From contig CAMVJR010000006.1 of assembly GCA_947167855.1 (NCBI GenBank), forward strand, positions 1 through 45,335: a DNA stretch of 45,335 nucleotides, written 5' to 3'. The notes beneath the pieces were generated by a model. It had not been told where the DNA came from and ran no database searches. It worked only from the letters and a program-made list of their open reading frames with translations. The position numbers and the translations under genes were made by a program. Source of the DNA: an uncultured Bacteroidales bacterium. Its GTDB lineage: Bacteria; Bacteroidota; Bacteroidia; Bacteroidales; UBA932. This document shows positions 1 through 10,035 of this stretch, in pieces; positions within the stretch are counted from its first letter, which is position 1; each line of letters starts with the position of its first letter.

Positions 1-296
1 ATGAAGTTGTAGGTGTAGATTTCCGGTTCGGGGGCATCGATGGTGATTTCCCAGATACCACCTTCACCCTTCTTCATTTCTTCTACGCCGGTCCAGGGAT
101 TGGCCATCCAGTTACCGGAGAGCTGTACTCGGGTGGCGTAGTTGGCATTGAGGCGGAAGGTAACCTTACCGTCCTTTACTTCGGGAGAGACGATGCGGGG
201 ACCGCGACCGCCAAAAGCGAAGTTGGTGAGTTCCTGAGCACCCAGGGAGCTCAGAGCGAGGGCTGCAGCAGCCAGAATTGTTAAGACTTTTTTCAT
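1..296 (-). CDS. CE1-like esterase, N-terminal part only (cut by window edge)
   Basis: Only the first 98 or so residues are in the window; the gene runs off the left edge. The start ATG at 296 is followed by a signal peptide (MKKVLTILAAAALALSSLGA, cleaved before QE). Next comes a beta-sandwich (CBM48/E-set-like) segment with the landmarks FAFGGRGPRIVSPEV, VTFRLNANYAT, LSGNWMANPWTG and EIYTYNF. The same landmarks occur in the same order at the N-terminus of the complete esterase at 8743-9918, so the two are paralogues. By analogy the missing C-terminal part should be an alpha/beta-hydrolase of the CE1 type acting on acyl or feruloyl esters of glycans in the periplasm or at the surface. It lies 29 bases after the GH3 stop, so it is probably the last visible gene of the same operon. 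The esterase function is inferred from the paralogue only. Confidence 0.75.
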   Translation of the reverse strand, partial: MKKVLTILAAAALALSSLGAQELTNFAFGGRGPRIVSPEVKDGKVTFRLNANYATRVQLSGNWMANPWTGVEEMKKGEGGIWEITIDAPEPEIYTYNF

Positions 297-325
297 ACTG
301 TGTTTGTGTTATTAGGGATTTGGGT

Positions 326-2533
326 TTAGAGTCTTACGTTCTTCTTGAGACGGATGTCCTGGGAGGAGGCACCTACCTGGAGCTTCACCTTCTTGCCGGA
401 GAAGGCCCATTCGTGCTTGTCCATATCCCAGAGCTTGAGATCATCGGCCGGGATTACAATTTCCACGTCCTTGGTCTCACCGGCCTTCACGGCCACGCGG
501 TCAAAGCCACGGAGGCGCTTGGAGGCTTCGTCATTCTTGAACTTGGCGTATACCTGCACCACTTCCTCGCCGTCGCGGGAACCGGTGTTCTTGAGCTTGA
601 ACTTGACCACATAGTTGCCATCCTTCTTCTCTACCTTCATCTTGGAATACTTGAAGGTGGTGTAGCTGAGACCGTAACCGAACGGGAAGATGGGCTTGGT
701 CTTGGCATACATATAGGTACGGCCGTTGGTGATGTCGTAATCCAGGAGGTTCGGGAGATCCAGGATGTCGCTCACCCAGGTCTGGGTGGTACGGCCGGCA
801 GGGTTGTAGTCACCAAAGAGGACATCGGCCAGGGCGGTACCGAGCTCCTGGCTGCACTGGGTGATGTGCACAATGCCGGGAACGTGCTTGGCGGTCCAGT
901 TGATGGCATACGGGAAGCTGGAGATAAGGGCTACCACGGTGTTGTGGTTTACCTTCCAGATCACTTTGATGAGGTCTTCGGTCTCCAGCTGGAGGCTGCG
1001 GCGGTCCAGGGCTTCGCGGCCGTCACCGGCTACGGTACCCATGGCCCAGGGGCTCTGCACGGACATAGGGCCCCAGTCGGGGCTGGTGGCCGGGTGGTTA
1101 CCCACGCACACGATGCAGATATCGGCCCACTTGGCCAGTTCCTGGGCGCTACCGTCGGAGTCCCAACGCTGGAACTTCACTTCCACGTCGGTTCCCTCGA
1201 CCTTGGCCTTGATGCCGTCCAGGGCTGTTACCTTGTAAGCAGGCAGGGCGCCATACCAGTCCTTCAGAACCTGATCGGCCCTGTTACCAAATACGGCAAT
1301 CTTCTTGACCTTGTTCTTGTCGATGGGCAGGATGTTGCCCTCGTTCTTGAGGAGAACAACGGACTTCTGGGTTACCAGGAGGGCCTTGTCCTTGAATTCC
1401 TGACGCTCCCAAGGGATGTCTTCGTCGGAGCCGAAGTTCTGCTGATCGTAAGGGCATTCGGCATCCATCAGGCCGAGGCGCAGCATGGTGCGGAGGTTGG
1501 CCTTGGTGCAGTCGTTGATGGTCTGCTCGGAGAGGAAGCCGGCGTCATAGGCAGCCTTCACCTGCTCGAAGCGGGAGTCGATGAAGCGGGACAGACCGGC
1601 ATCCAGGGCCATCTGGATGGCCTCGTTCTCGTCCTTGGCATAGCCGTGCATTTCCGGCATATACATAAAGCGGAGAGCGCCGGCATCGTCAACGATGGTA
1701 CCCTTCATGCCCCATTCGTTAATGAGGACTTCTTTGATAAACGGAGCGGCAATACAAGGAACGCCGTTGTAAGCGTTGTAGGCGGTCATCACCGACATGG
1801 AGCCGGCCTTGGCGCCTTTCCAGAAGCCATAGCTATAATATTCGCGGAACTGCTTCTCGTCAAAGCGGGAATCAGTCTTGTAGCGGTTGTCTTCGTTACT
1901 GTTGGCCAGGAAGTGCTTCATAAGGGCGGCGCTTCTCCAATAAGTAGAATCGTCTCCCTGGATACCCTTTACCTCGGCGGCAACGAGCTCGCCCACCAGG
2001 AAGGGATCTTCACCAAAGCTTTCCTCGGTGCGGCCCCAGCGGGGATCACGGGCGAGGTCGGCGTTGGGAGCCCACAGGATGAGGCTCTTGCGGGGATTGT
2101 CCTTGGAATAGAAGCGGGCCTCGTAGGACATCACGTCACCTACGATCCAGGCCATTTCGCGGTCCCAGGTCTCACCAATACCGTAAGCCTGCGGGAACGC
2201 GGTGCTGTTGCGATACTTGGGCGGCACATAGCCGGGCCAGTTACCGCCGCCAAACTGACCGGCATTGCCGGCGTTGGGCAGTTCGTTGGAACCACCTTTC
2301 ACAATACCGTGGATGGCCTCGGCAGCGCCGGGGTTGGCAATGCCCAGACGGGGCACGCCCTGACCCACGATGGTTCCCAGTTTTTCTTCCACCGTCATAA
2401 GGGAGACGGCATTGTCCAGGCGCTCCTCCTCAGAGAGTTTGGGATCCTGGAAAGGATAAGTTACTTCCTGCGCACGAACCAGGGCCGATGTCAGGAGCAA
2501 CGCACCCAATGCAGCATAGAAATAGGTTTTCAT
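326..2533 (-). CDS. Glycoside hydrolase family 3 (beta-glucosidase/beta-xylosidase-like)
   Basis: 735 residues with a Sec signal peptide (cut near residue 21), so periplasmic or exported. The GH3 N-terminal TIM-barrel domain spans about 30-350: DPRWGRTEESFGEDP at 163-177, KHF at 206-208, and the nucleophile region GTIVDDAGAL at 278-287 with Asp283 as predicted nucleophile. The GH3 C-terminal domain is about 390-590, followed by the FGYGLSYTTF signature (618-627) and a fibronectin III-like domain (about 650-725). The family releases terminal beta-linked glucose, xylose or related sugars from oligosaccharides; the exact sugar cannot be read from sequence. One oddity is Asp282 where most members have Ser or Thr before the nucleophile. 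It follows a hairpin terminator downstream of the SusCD-DUF3823 genes and no separate promoter is visible, so it may be expressed by read-through. Confidence 0.93.
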   Translation of the reverse strand: MKTYFYAALGALLLTSALVRAQEVTYPFQDPKLSEEERLDNAVSLMTVEEKLGTIVGQGVPRLGIANPGAAEAIHGIVKGGSNELPNAGNAGQFGGGNWPGYVPPKYRNSTAFPQAYGIGETWDREMAWIVGDVMSYEARFYSKDNPRKSLILWAPNADLARDPRWGRTEESFGEDPFLVGELVAAEVKGIQGDDSTYWRSAALMKHFLANSNEDNRYKTDSRFDEKQFREYYSYGFWKGAKAGSMSVMTAYNAYNGVPCIAAPFIKEVLINEWGMKGTIVDDAGALRFMYMPEMHGYAKDENEAIQMALDAGLSRFIDSRFEQVKAAYDAGFLSEQTINDCTKANLRTMLRLGLMDAECPYDQQNFGSDEDIPWERQEFKDKALLVTQKSVVLLKNEGNILPIDKNKVKKIAVFGNRADQVLKDWYGALPAYKVTALDGIKAKVEGTDVEVKFQRWDSDGSAQELAKWADICIVCVGNHPATSPDWGPMSVQSPWAMGTVAGDGREALDRRSLQLETEDLIKVIWKVNHNTVVALISSFPYAINWTAKHVPGIVHITQCSQELGTALADVLFGDYNPAGRTTQTWVSDILDLPNLLDYDITNGRTYMYAKTKPIFPFGYGLSYTTFKYSKMKVEKKDGNYVVKFKLKNTGSRDGEEVVQVYAKFKNDEASKRLRGFDRVAVKAGETKDVEIVIPADDLKLWDMDKHEWAFSGKKVKLQVGASSQDIRLKKNVRL

Positions 2534-2558
2534 TTGTCAAGTGTGTTTTGTGTTGAAG

Positions 2559-2597
2559 AAAAAAATACCGGTCCAGAAAATATCCGGACCGGTATTT
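2559..2597 (-). terminator. Intra-operon hairpin terminator/attenuator after DUF3823 gene
   Basis: A perfect 12-bp stem, AAATACCGGTCC (2563-2574) against GGACCGGTATTT (2586-2597), closes an 11-nt loop. Read on the minus strand it ends in seven T residues (2559-2565), the classic intrinsic terminator layout. It starts 12 bases after the DUF3823 stop and ends 26 bases before the GH3 start. It probably lowers but does not abolish transcription into the GH3 and esterase genes. Confidence 0.88.
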
Positions 2598-2609
2598 ATA
2601 AAGAGTAGA

Positions 2610-3518
2610 CTACCAGTCGGTAACCTCGGTGACTACACCTTTCTCAAGTTTGAAAACGTTGGAATAGTTGTAAGCACCGGAAGGATTGAACTTTCCGTCG
2701 GGAGCATATGCTGTAGGAACCGTCACTTCCACATCCATCCAGAAGTAATCCCTATACTGCTCAGGAGAGCCCCAGGCTTCGAAAGCCTCTTGATTGAACA
2801 CTCTCCGAATTTCCGTATGCTCGGGAACAATGTCATAATGGGCACCGATAGCGGCGATACGGATGTAGTGAGCGCGCTCGTACTGGAACTCTTCGGCGTT
2901 GGCAGCGAGCTGGGTATCCACATACAGGGTCACAGTCTGCTCCACAGAAGGATCAAGATTGGTAACGATAGCCTCAGGGTCGTTCTCGCACTTGTTATAG
3001 GAACGCTTTACAAAGCGGTCGGGATAGACGCAGAGAACAACGGCACCAATGTTATTAATCTTGTCTGCGGGGAAGTTGGCCTTCACCGTGCAGGTGGCCT
3101 TAATCTTCTTGGTAGCAGCATCGTACTCAACATGGGCATTCTTAATGGTAACAAAGGGAGTCACATTGAAGTTTACAGTATTCTCGCCTTTCTTAAGGAT
3201 GAAATCCTGAGGTTCAGCCATAAAGTTAGCGTTAGAAACCGTATTCATAGTGTATTCACCAGCGAAAACGAGGTCATTACGGTAAGTACCGTCGTTCTTA
3301 ATACGCCAGCTCTGGTTTGCCTGGGCATCCCAGCCATGTTCCACAACGACGATGTAATTACCATGTTCAGACTGAACAGGCTCGCCGGTGGTAGTATCAA
3401 GAAGCTTTCCCTGGACTTTTGCGTCCCAACCTTCCTGGTTGTCAAGCTTGAACCAGCTGCAGGAAGCAACCGTTACAAGCATCAGAGCGCAAGAGAAAAT
3501 AGATATAAGTCTTTTCAT
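2610..3518 (-). CDS. DUF3823-type surface lipoprotein of the PUL
   Basis: 302 residues with a lipoprotein signal peptide; lipobox Cys20 (TVASC) followed by SWFKLDN. The layout, a short CxxFxLDN lead then a domain starting 'DAKVQGKLLDTTTGEPV', is typical of DUF3823 proteins, which sit directly after SusD in many Bacteroidetes utilisation loci. It reads as two beta-sandwich modules: a CarboxypepD-like/DUF3823 N-terminal half (about 35-125) and a C-terminal half (about 130-225) with ending motifs that include YRDYFWMDVEV. The role is inferred to be binding of glycan at the cell surface together with SusCD. Only 6 bases separate it from the susD stop, so it is co-transcribed with it. Confidence 0.82.
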   Translation of the reverse strand: MKRLISIFSCALMLVTVASCSWFKLDNQEGWDAKVQGKLLDTTTGEPVQSEHGNYIVVVEHGWDAQANQSWRIKNDGTYRNDLVFAGEYTMNTVSNANFMAEPQDFILKKGENTVNFNVTPFVTIKNAHVEYDAATKKIKATCTVKANFPADKINNIGAVVLCVYPDRFVKRSYNKCENDPEAIVTNLDPSVEQTVTLYVDTQLAANAEEFQYERAHYIRIAAIGAHYDIVPEHTEIRRVFNQEAFEAWGSPEQYRDYFWMDVEVTVPTAYAPDGKFNPSGAYNYSNVFKLEKGVVTEVTDW

Positions 3519-3524
3519 AATCTT

Positions 3525-5480
3525 TTATTCCTGAGAAGGGTTAGGAGTAAGTTTGTTGGTGGTGTTCCAGTTGCTGATAGGACCATAGTAAGCGAGGGGG
3601 CTCCAAGAAGCAACAGACTCTTTCACATCAGTATCCCAATCGTAGTGGTTGGCGCGTACAAAGACGTACTTGGGCGTACCATCACGCAGATCGAGGATGG
3701 GAAGGAGAGCGTGCTTACGACCACCAGTAGGGTTGAGCTGTTGGTCACGCTCACGATTGAAGAAGGCACGTCTTCTGAAAAGAGTACGGGCATAGTCTTC
3801 TTCGAAAGAGAGTTCTACACGGCGCTCGTGAAGGATGTTGTCAATGGTAGCGTCACGCTGATCCAGGAAGTATGCGCGGCGACGGATGTCGTTGAGGTAC
3901 TTCTTGGACTGACCGGCGTTGGGACCATTCTTCTCTACCTGAGCCTCGCAGTAGTTGAGGAGGATCTCAGCGAAGCGGATGTCATACCAAGGGTTCTGGG
4001 ACTCAGATACAGACTTTGCGGAGTCTAAGTACTTACGAACACCGAAACCGGTGGTGTACCAAGAGCCGTCATTGGTGCTACCTCTCTTGTAGAAACCGGA
4101 GAAATAGGTTTCAGAAATAGCTCCATAGCCATAATAATCCTTACCGCCAACAGTTGCCTTGGGGTTGGACTCATCATAGACCACGAGCTTACCAGTGTTA
4201 TCCCACATACCAGCCTGGATAATGATGGGGGTGCTGCGGAATGTAACGCCAGGATAGATAATGAAGGCCTGGAAACGGGCATCCTTATTCTTGAAGGGGC
4301 CGTCCATGGAGTCGTACTTCTTGAGGTTGAGGCCCTTGATGGCATTCATACCAACCGTCTGGGAAGGAAGGGCAATTACGTAACCCTCGTCGCCGGCATT
4401 CAAAGTTTTGATGGTACCATCTACGCCACCGAAATTGGCATCGTAGTTGTCAAATACATCAACCAGATCAAGGGTAACACCGTAGCAACCGAACTTCCAA
4501 ACGCCGGTACCGGAACCGTGAACCTGGTTCGGAGAGTTCTTAAGGTCGAAGCCGTTAGAATTGGTAGTAACACCATTCTTGTAGCTACGTCCAAAAATGA
4601 ACTCATCATTCTGGCGGCTCTGGAAGAGAGCGTCAAAATTCTTAACAGCATCTGCGACACTGCCAGGAGTTGCTCCGTACAGCTTGAATTTACCGGAATT
4701 GATGATGGCCTCGGAGGCTGCAATGCACTGGTCGTAGTAACCGGCGGCATCGTCAGAGTTCATATAAGCGAGTTTCTCGTTCACTGCCTTATAGGTGTTG
4801 GCCAGACCGGCTTTATCCCAGTACTTACATACAGAAGCAGCCCACAGAGCAGCGCGGGACTTAAGGCCCAGAGCAGCCCACTTGGTGGCACGGTAGTTAG
4901 TTTGGCTACGGGATTCGGGAAGAAGGGTTGCGGCTTCATCCAGTTCGGAGAGCACGAAATCCCAGGTTTCCTTTTCCGTGGATCGGGGGATGTAAAGACC
5001 CTCATTCTTATCGCCGTCAAACTTATCGTCCAGGGGTTCGGTTACAATGGGAACACCACCGTAATAACGAACAGAAGCGAAATAGTAGTAAGCACGGATA
5101 AACTTGGCCTCGCCAAGAAGCGAATTATAAGTAGCTTCCGTGATGATTTGCTTTTCCTTGGCTTCGCTAATGGACTTGATGAAGAAGTTGATATCACGGA
5201 CATAGGTATAATTCCAGGAACCGCTAACACCACCGGAATAGGCACTGCCGCCGGAGGTCTCGTTGGCATTAGGCGTATTTTTCTCGCTTTCGGAGAAAGC
5301 GCCCATAGGGAGAGACTGGTACAACGCCGACATAAGACGGTCCAGTCCGGCTTCAGTAGCAGTAAGGTCATCGGCAGACATCTTGGTCAGGTCTCCTTCA
5401 AGATTATTGAAAATCTTGTCGCAGGAAACGAGGGCCAGGGCCGCTACTGCAGTGAAAACAAAAGTAAGTATCTTTTTCAT
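3525..5480 (-). CDS. SusD/RagB-family glycan-binding lipoprotein
   Basis: 651 residues with lipobox Cys20 (LALVSC-DKIFNN), so a lipid-anchored outer membrane surface protein. SusD hallmarks are visible: the helical FIRAYYYFASVRYYGGVPIV segment at 127-146 in the TPR-like core, and the C-terminal half with IRFAEILLNYCEAQ and NILHERRVELSFEEDYAR. SusD proteins form the lid of the SusC transporter and capture oligosaccharide at the surface. It lies 13 bases downstream of the susC stop in the same orientation, so the two form the usual pair. Ligand specificity cannot be read from sequence; the neighbouring esterases suggest an acylated plant glycan. Confidence 0.95.
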   Translation of the reverse strand: MKKILTFVFTAVAALALVSCDKIFNNLEGDLTKMSADDLTATEAGLDRLMSALYQSLPMGAFSESEKNTPNANETSGGSAYSGGVSGSWNYTYVRDINFFIKSISEAKEKQIITEATYNSLLGEAKFIRAYYYFASVRYYGGVPIVTEPLDDKFDGDKNEGLYIPRSTEKETWDFVLSELDEAATLLPESRSQTNYRATKWAALGLKSRAALWAASVCKYWDKAGLANTYKAVNEKLAYMNSDDAAGYYDQCIAASEAIINSGKFKLYGATPGSVADAVKNFDALFQSRQNDEFIFGRSYKNGVTTNSNGFDLKNSPNQVHGSGTGVWKFGCYGVTLDLVDVFDNYDANFGGVDGTIKTLNAGDEGYVIALPSQTVGMNAIKGLNLKKYDSMDGPFKNKDARFQAFIIYPGVTFRSTPIIIQAGMWDNTGKLVVYDESNPKATVGGKDYYGYGAISETYFSGFYKRGSTNDGSWYTTGFGVRKYLDSAKSVSESQNPWYDIRFAEILLNYCEAQVEKNGPNAGQSKKYLNDIRRRAYFLDQRDATIDNILHERRVELSFEEDYARTLFRRRAFFNRERDQQLNPTGGRKHALLPILDLRDGTPKYVFVRANHYDWDTDVKESVASWSPLAYYGPISNWNTTNKLTPNPSQE

Positions 5481-5493
5481 AGATGCGTCTTAT

Positions 5494-8400
5494 TTAGAAG
5501 TTGATATTGACACCAGCGCTGAAGTTCTTCATCAGCGGAGTACCGGCAATACCGAGGTAGCTACCCTGGTTACGTTCAGGATCGTAGGGCTTGAGGAGTT
5601 TGTTGCAGAAGGTCAAGAGGTTGGTTCCGTTGGCATAGACACGCAGGGAACGGACATGAAGCTTCCGCAGGAAGGTAGGATGGAAAGTATAACCCACCTC
5701 AATGCTCTTCAGACGGAGATAGGTACCGTCCACGAAGGTATAAGGCTGGTTGGCGCCGTAGGTAATGGCGTTATACTTACTACTAGCGTTACGTTGATCG
5801 TAAGCAGAGCTGGCGGGGATAAGGGCCGGCCAGTAACCGGCGACCCACTCGGTAGCAGGGTCAAACGGGTCAGCGGTGGCGTCTGCGGGATGCCAGCGGT
5901 CCATATAGTTCTGATAGAAGGTCTTGAAGAAGCCATAACCCATACCACCGGACAGAGGAACCTGCTTAGATACCAGCGTAGCAGCATTAAAGGTTACGTT
6001 GAAGTCCAGGTTCTTCCAGCTACCGGACAGCACCAGACCGAACTGGAGCGGCGGGTTGCCTTCACCCCAGGTGTAGTACAAATCGTTGCTGTCGATAGTA
6101 CCATCGGCGTTGCGGTCCTGAATCTTGTACATACCAGGCAGAAGCTTCTCCATATCATCACCATAATAGACATTGGTGCTGCTGATATCGGCCCAGCTGG
6201 TGAACTGAGGGTTACCGGGCAGCCAGTGATAAGTGCTGGAGCTGCGGGCGTTGGACCAACGGCCAACCATATGACTGGCATAGTAGTTGGCGGAGGAAGT
6301 GTATATCTTGGTCTCTTCCGTCTTCTGATAAGTGGAGCGATAACGGGAGAAGGAGGCGTTGAACTGGATGCGGTAGTTGAAATCCTTGATGTGATTTCTG
6401 TGATACAGCGTGAAGTCAATACCTACGTTTTGGTCGGCGTTAAGGTTCATCTGAGGGAGGGAGATACCCAGGAACTCAGGAACGGTGGCGGTGGAGGCAG
6501 CGGCGATACCAGAGGTGTTTCTCCAGAACCAGTCTACGCTACCACCCAGGAGGCCGCGCCACATTTCAAAGTCAAAACCGAAGTCCATCATACGGACCTT
6601 AGCCCAAGAAATAATGGTTTCAGCAGGGCTGTGATTGACATAACCGGCAACCTGACCGCCGTCTTCAAACACATAGTTACCGCTGCTGGAAAAACCGGAC
6701 AGGTAGGCATAGGCGTTACCCTGAGGACGACCGGTCAAACCATCAGACCAACGGAACTTGAGGTTGTTCACGAACGGGAGAATGCTCTTGAAGAATTTCT
6801 CTTCGGAGATACGCCAACCCAGGGAATAGGACGGGAAGAAGCCCCAGCGGTGACCGGGAGCATAGAGGTAGGTACCGTCGTAACGGGCCATGAGCTCTAC
6901 AAGATACTTACCCTGATAGTCGTAGTTAACACGGCCAACATAACCGGCAGAAGCGTTGGAAGAACGAGAACCGGAGTTGGAGGCAGTGGAAGAATCACCT
7001 TGGTCAATGATGTCGTGAGTGAAGAAGTCACCATACTCACGTCTGGCAAAGATGGAGCGAGACTGATTGATGGTTGCTTCGGCAGCCAGCGTTGCACCCA
7101 GATGGTGATTGCGGGCAATAGTAGTGTTGTAGTTGGCCTGAATGCGTCCGTAGTACTTGATATAAGAGTTCCAAGTCTCCTCATACGCGTTCTTGTCAGG
7201 GTTATAGGTGGCTAAATTGCCAGTAACCTGATCGTACAGAGGGAAATGCAGGGAAAGAGTGGAGCTCTTACGGTCTACTACGTCGTATGCAGCGGATGCC
7301 TGGAAGTTGAGGCCCTTGAGGAAAGGAGCGTCATACTTGAGGTCGGCATTGTTACGGAAGGTGATACCTCTATCCTTCTTGGAACCAGCCACGGAAGAGG
7401 TCATCAAGGCAGCCGGGTTACGATGCTCTCCACCCGGATCCACAAACTTGTTGGGATCGTCGGCCAGCGTTGCATGAACGGTACGATCGGTCAGGAATCC
7501 GTAGTACATGGCGTTCTGAGTGGTATTTGCCGGCGGCATTTCCTGGTCGGTCACGTTGATGGAACTCTGGAAAGTAAAGGTGAGTTGAGGGGTAAGATGG
7601 GTGGTAAAGTTAGCGGTGAGGCCGTAACGATTGTAGTCACCGGTATCGGCGCGATAGATAGCGTCCTGCTTGGTGAAGTTACCGCTCACATAGTACTGGG
7701 TGGCGTTGTTACCGCCGCGCAGGGAGACATTGTGAACCTGGGAGAAGGTGTGACCCTTGAATACGGCGTCGTACCAGGAGAAATCTTCGTAACCGGGATC
7801 GTGGTTGCGATAATGAGCGATGGTTTCGGCGTCATACTTGCTACCTTCGTGGTGGTTGCGCATCTGCTCGTTCACCATTTCCATATAGGTAGCTACATCC
7901 ACTTCCTTGGGAAGGGCGGTAGGTACACCGAAGGTAAGGGTGTTGGAGTAGTTGATGGTGGGCTTACCAATCTGGCCCTTCTTGGTGGTCACGAGGATAA
8001 CACCGTTCTGGGCGCCCAGACCATAGATGGAGGCGGAAGCATCCTTGAGCACGGTAATGCTCTCGATGTCTTCGGGGTTCAGTTCTGCCAGGGCGGCGCT
8101 GCTGGACTGATTATCAGACATCCAGCCCCAATACTGAATGGACTTGGAGGAACGGGCCACACCGTCGATGATTACAAGCGGGGCGCCATAGCCACGCAGG
8201 GAGATATCCTGGTCGAACCAGCCCACGGAACCGGAGTTCTGACGGATCTGGAGTCCGGGCACCTTACCCTGGAGGGAGGCAACGAGGTCGCTCTGCTTGG
8301 TGGAGGTGATGTCCTCGGCCTGGATATTGGTGATAGCGCTGGTCAGGGACGCTTTCTTCTGCGTACCGTAACCTACGACCACCGTCTCTTCCAGCTCGGT

Positions 8401-8706
8401 GGATTCCTCCTGCAGGGTGATGTTCATCGTAGAGGAGGTCACTTTTACCGTAAGGGTCTCATAACCAATGGCAGAAACCACCAGTTCGGCACCAGACGGA
8501 ACGGTGATGGTGAATTTACCATCGACGTCACAAGCAGCACCGTTAGAGGTACCGGCCTGCATGACGGCGGCACCAATAACGGGCTCCTTGTTAGCGTCGA
8601 GAACGGTTCCCTTCACCGTGAGGTTTTGAGCGGACAGAACCGATGCGCCCAGGACAAGTCCCAGACCCAGGGCTACGAGCCGCTTGAGGAAGTTGTTGGT
8701 TCTCAT
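5494..8706 (-). CDS. SusC/RagA-family TonB-dependent outer membrane transporter
   Basis: 1070 residues. The signal peptide ends near Ala26 (VLSA-QN). Then come a CarboxypepD_reg-like domain (about 28-100: VKGTVLDANKEPVIGAAV), a TonB-box/linker region with EETVVVGYGTQKKASLT (from 106), a plug domain (about 115-230, including the SusC signature GAPLVIIDGVARSS and NPEDIESITVLKDASASIYG), and a long beta-barrel ending in an aromatic residue (NINF). It imports oligosaccharides across the outer membrane with energy from TonB-ExbBD. The gene lies 36 bases after the CE1-like esterase and 13 bases before susD. No separate promoter is visible directly upstream, so transcription probably starts upstream of the esterase gene. 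Confidence 0.96.
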   Translation of the reverse strand: MRTNNFLKRLVALGLGLVLGASVLSAQNLTVKGTVLDANKEPVIGAAVMQAGTSNGAACDVDGKFTITVPSGAELVVSAIGYETLTVKVTSSTMNITLQEESTELEETVVVGYGTQKKASLTSAITNIQAEDITSTKQSDLVASLQGKVPGLQIRQNSGSVGWFDQDISLRGYGAPLVIIDGVARSSKSIQYWGWMSDNQSSSAALAELNPEDIESITVLKDASASIYGLGAQNGVILVTTKKGQIGKPTINYSNTLTFGVPTALPKEVDVATYMEMVNEQMRNHHEGSKYDAETIAHYRNHDPGYEDFSWYDAVFKGHTFSQVHNVSLRGGNNATQYYVSGNFTKQDAIYRADTGDYNRYGLTANFTTHLTPQLTFTFQSSINVTDQEMPPANTTQNAMYYGFLTDRTVHATLADDPNKFVDPGGEHRNPAALMTSSVAGSKKDRGITFRNNADLKYDAPFLKGLNFQASAAYDVVDRKSSTLSLHFPLYDQVTGNLATYNPDKNAYEETWNSYIKYYGRIQANYNTTIARNHHLGATLAAEATINQSRSIFARREYGDFFTHDIIDQGDSSTASNSGSRSSNASAGYVGRVNYDYQGKYLVELMARYDGTYLYAPGHRWGFFPSYSLGWRISEEKFFKSILPFVNNLKFRWSDGLTGRPQGNAYAYLSGFSSSGNYVFEDGGQVAGYVNHSPAETIISWAKVRMMDFGFDFEMWRGLLGGSVDWFWRNTSGIAAASTATVPEFLGISLPQMNLNADQNVGIDFTLYHRNHIKDFNYRIQFNASFSRYRSTYQKTEETKIYTSSANYYASHMVGRWSNARSSSTYHWLPGNPQFTSWADISSTNVYYGDDMEKLLPGMYKIQDRNADGTIDSNDLYYTWGEGNPPLQFGLVLSGSWKNLDFNVTFNAATLVSKQVPLSGGMGYGFFKTFYQNYMDRWHPADATADPFDPATEWVAGYWPALIPASSAYDQRNASSKYNAITYGANQPYTFVDGTYLRLKSIEVGYTFHPTFLRKLHVRSLRVYANGTNLLTFCNKLLKPYDPERNQGSYLGIAGTPLMKNFSAGVNINF

Positions 8707-8742
8707 ACTTAAGATTTATTAATTAATAGGTTGATTGGTTTC

Positions 8743-9957
<1,215 letters not shown>

Positions 9958-9966
9958 TTATCGATG

Positions 9967-9974
9967 CAAATGTA
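9967..9974 (-). promoter_or_regulatory. Promoter -7 box for the esterase-SusCD unit
   Basis: TACATTTG on the minus strand is a perfect match to the Bacteroidetes -7 consensus TAnnTTTG. It would start transcription near 9962, about 44 bases before the esterase ATG (9918). The position expected for the -33 TTTG box (9995-9998) reads AATG, a poor match, which suggests the promoter needs an activator. The candidate operator lies immediately upstream. Confidence 0.65.
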
Positions 9975-10019
9975 AAAACAATTAAATAGGAACACATTCT
10001 CACTTGTTCAATTGTTTTT
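9974..10019. repeat. Imperfect inverted repeat in promoter region
   Basis: AAAAACAATTAAA (9974-9986) is the mirror partner of TTCAATTGTTTTT (10007-10019): 12 of 13 positions pair, with a 20-base spacer. The left arm touches the -7 box. It could be a two-half-site operator, or a weak AT-rich hairpin at the end of the 10036-10821 gene. The GC-poor stem argues against an efficient terminator. Confidence 0.5.
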
Positions 10020-10033
10020 CCATATGAACAAAC
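9995..10033 (-). promoter_or_regulatory. Candidate PUL regulator operator, copy A
   Basis: The core AAAAACAATTGAA (minus strand, 10019 to 10007) is identical to the core in copy B at 12340-12352. Alignment of 39 bases around the two cores matches at 27 positions. In both cases exactly 32 bases separate the core from the 5' end of the -7 box, in the same orientation. A 7-bp inverted repeat, TTGTTCA (10004-10010) and TGAACAA (10025-10031), brackets the core here only. Binding by the divergent sensor-regulator is inferred. Confidence 0.55.
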
Positions 10034-10035
10034 CG

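Noticed and set aside
278-2608. A 776-codon open frame on the plus strand opposite GH3, with similar giant antisense frames opposite the HTCS (13233-16385) and secA (33306-36569)
   Set aside because: They are mirror frames produced by GC-rich codon use in real genes; their products are low-complexity (Gly, Val, His, Leu rich) with no domain motifs, while the opposite strand encodes clear families.
9974-10019. Inverted repeat read as a terminator of the 10036-10821 esterase gene
   Set aside because: The stem is almost entirely A/T pairs with a 20-base loop, and its right arm recurs at promoter B with fixed spacing, which fits an operator better; a weak 3' end role is not excluded.
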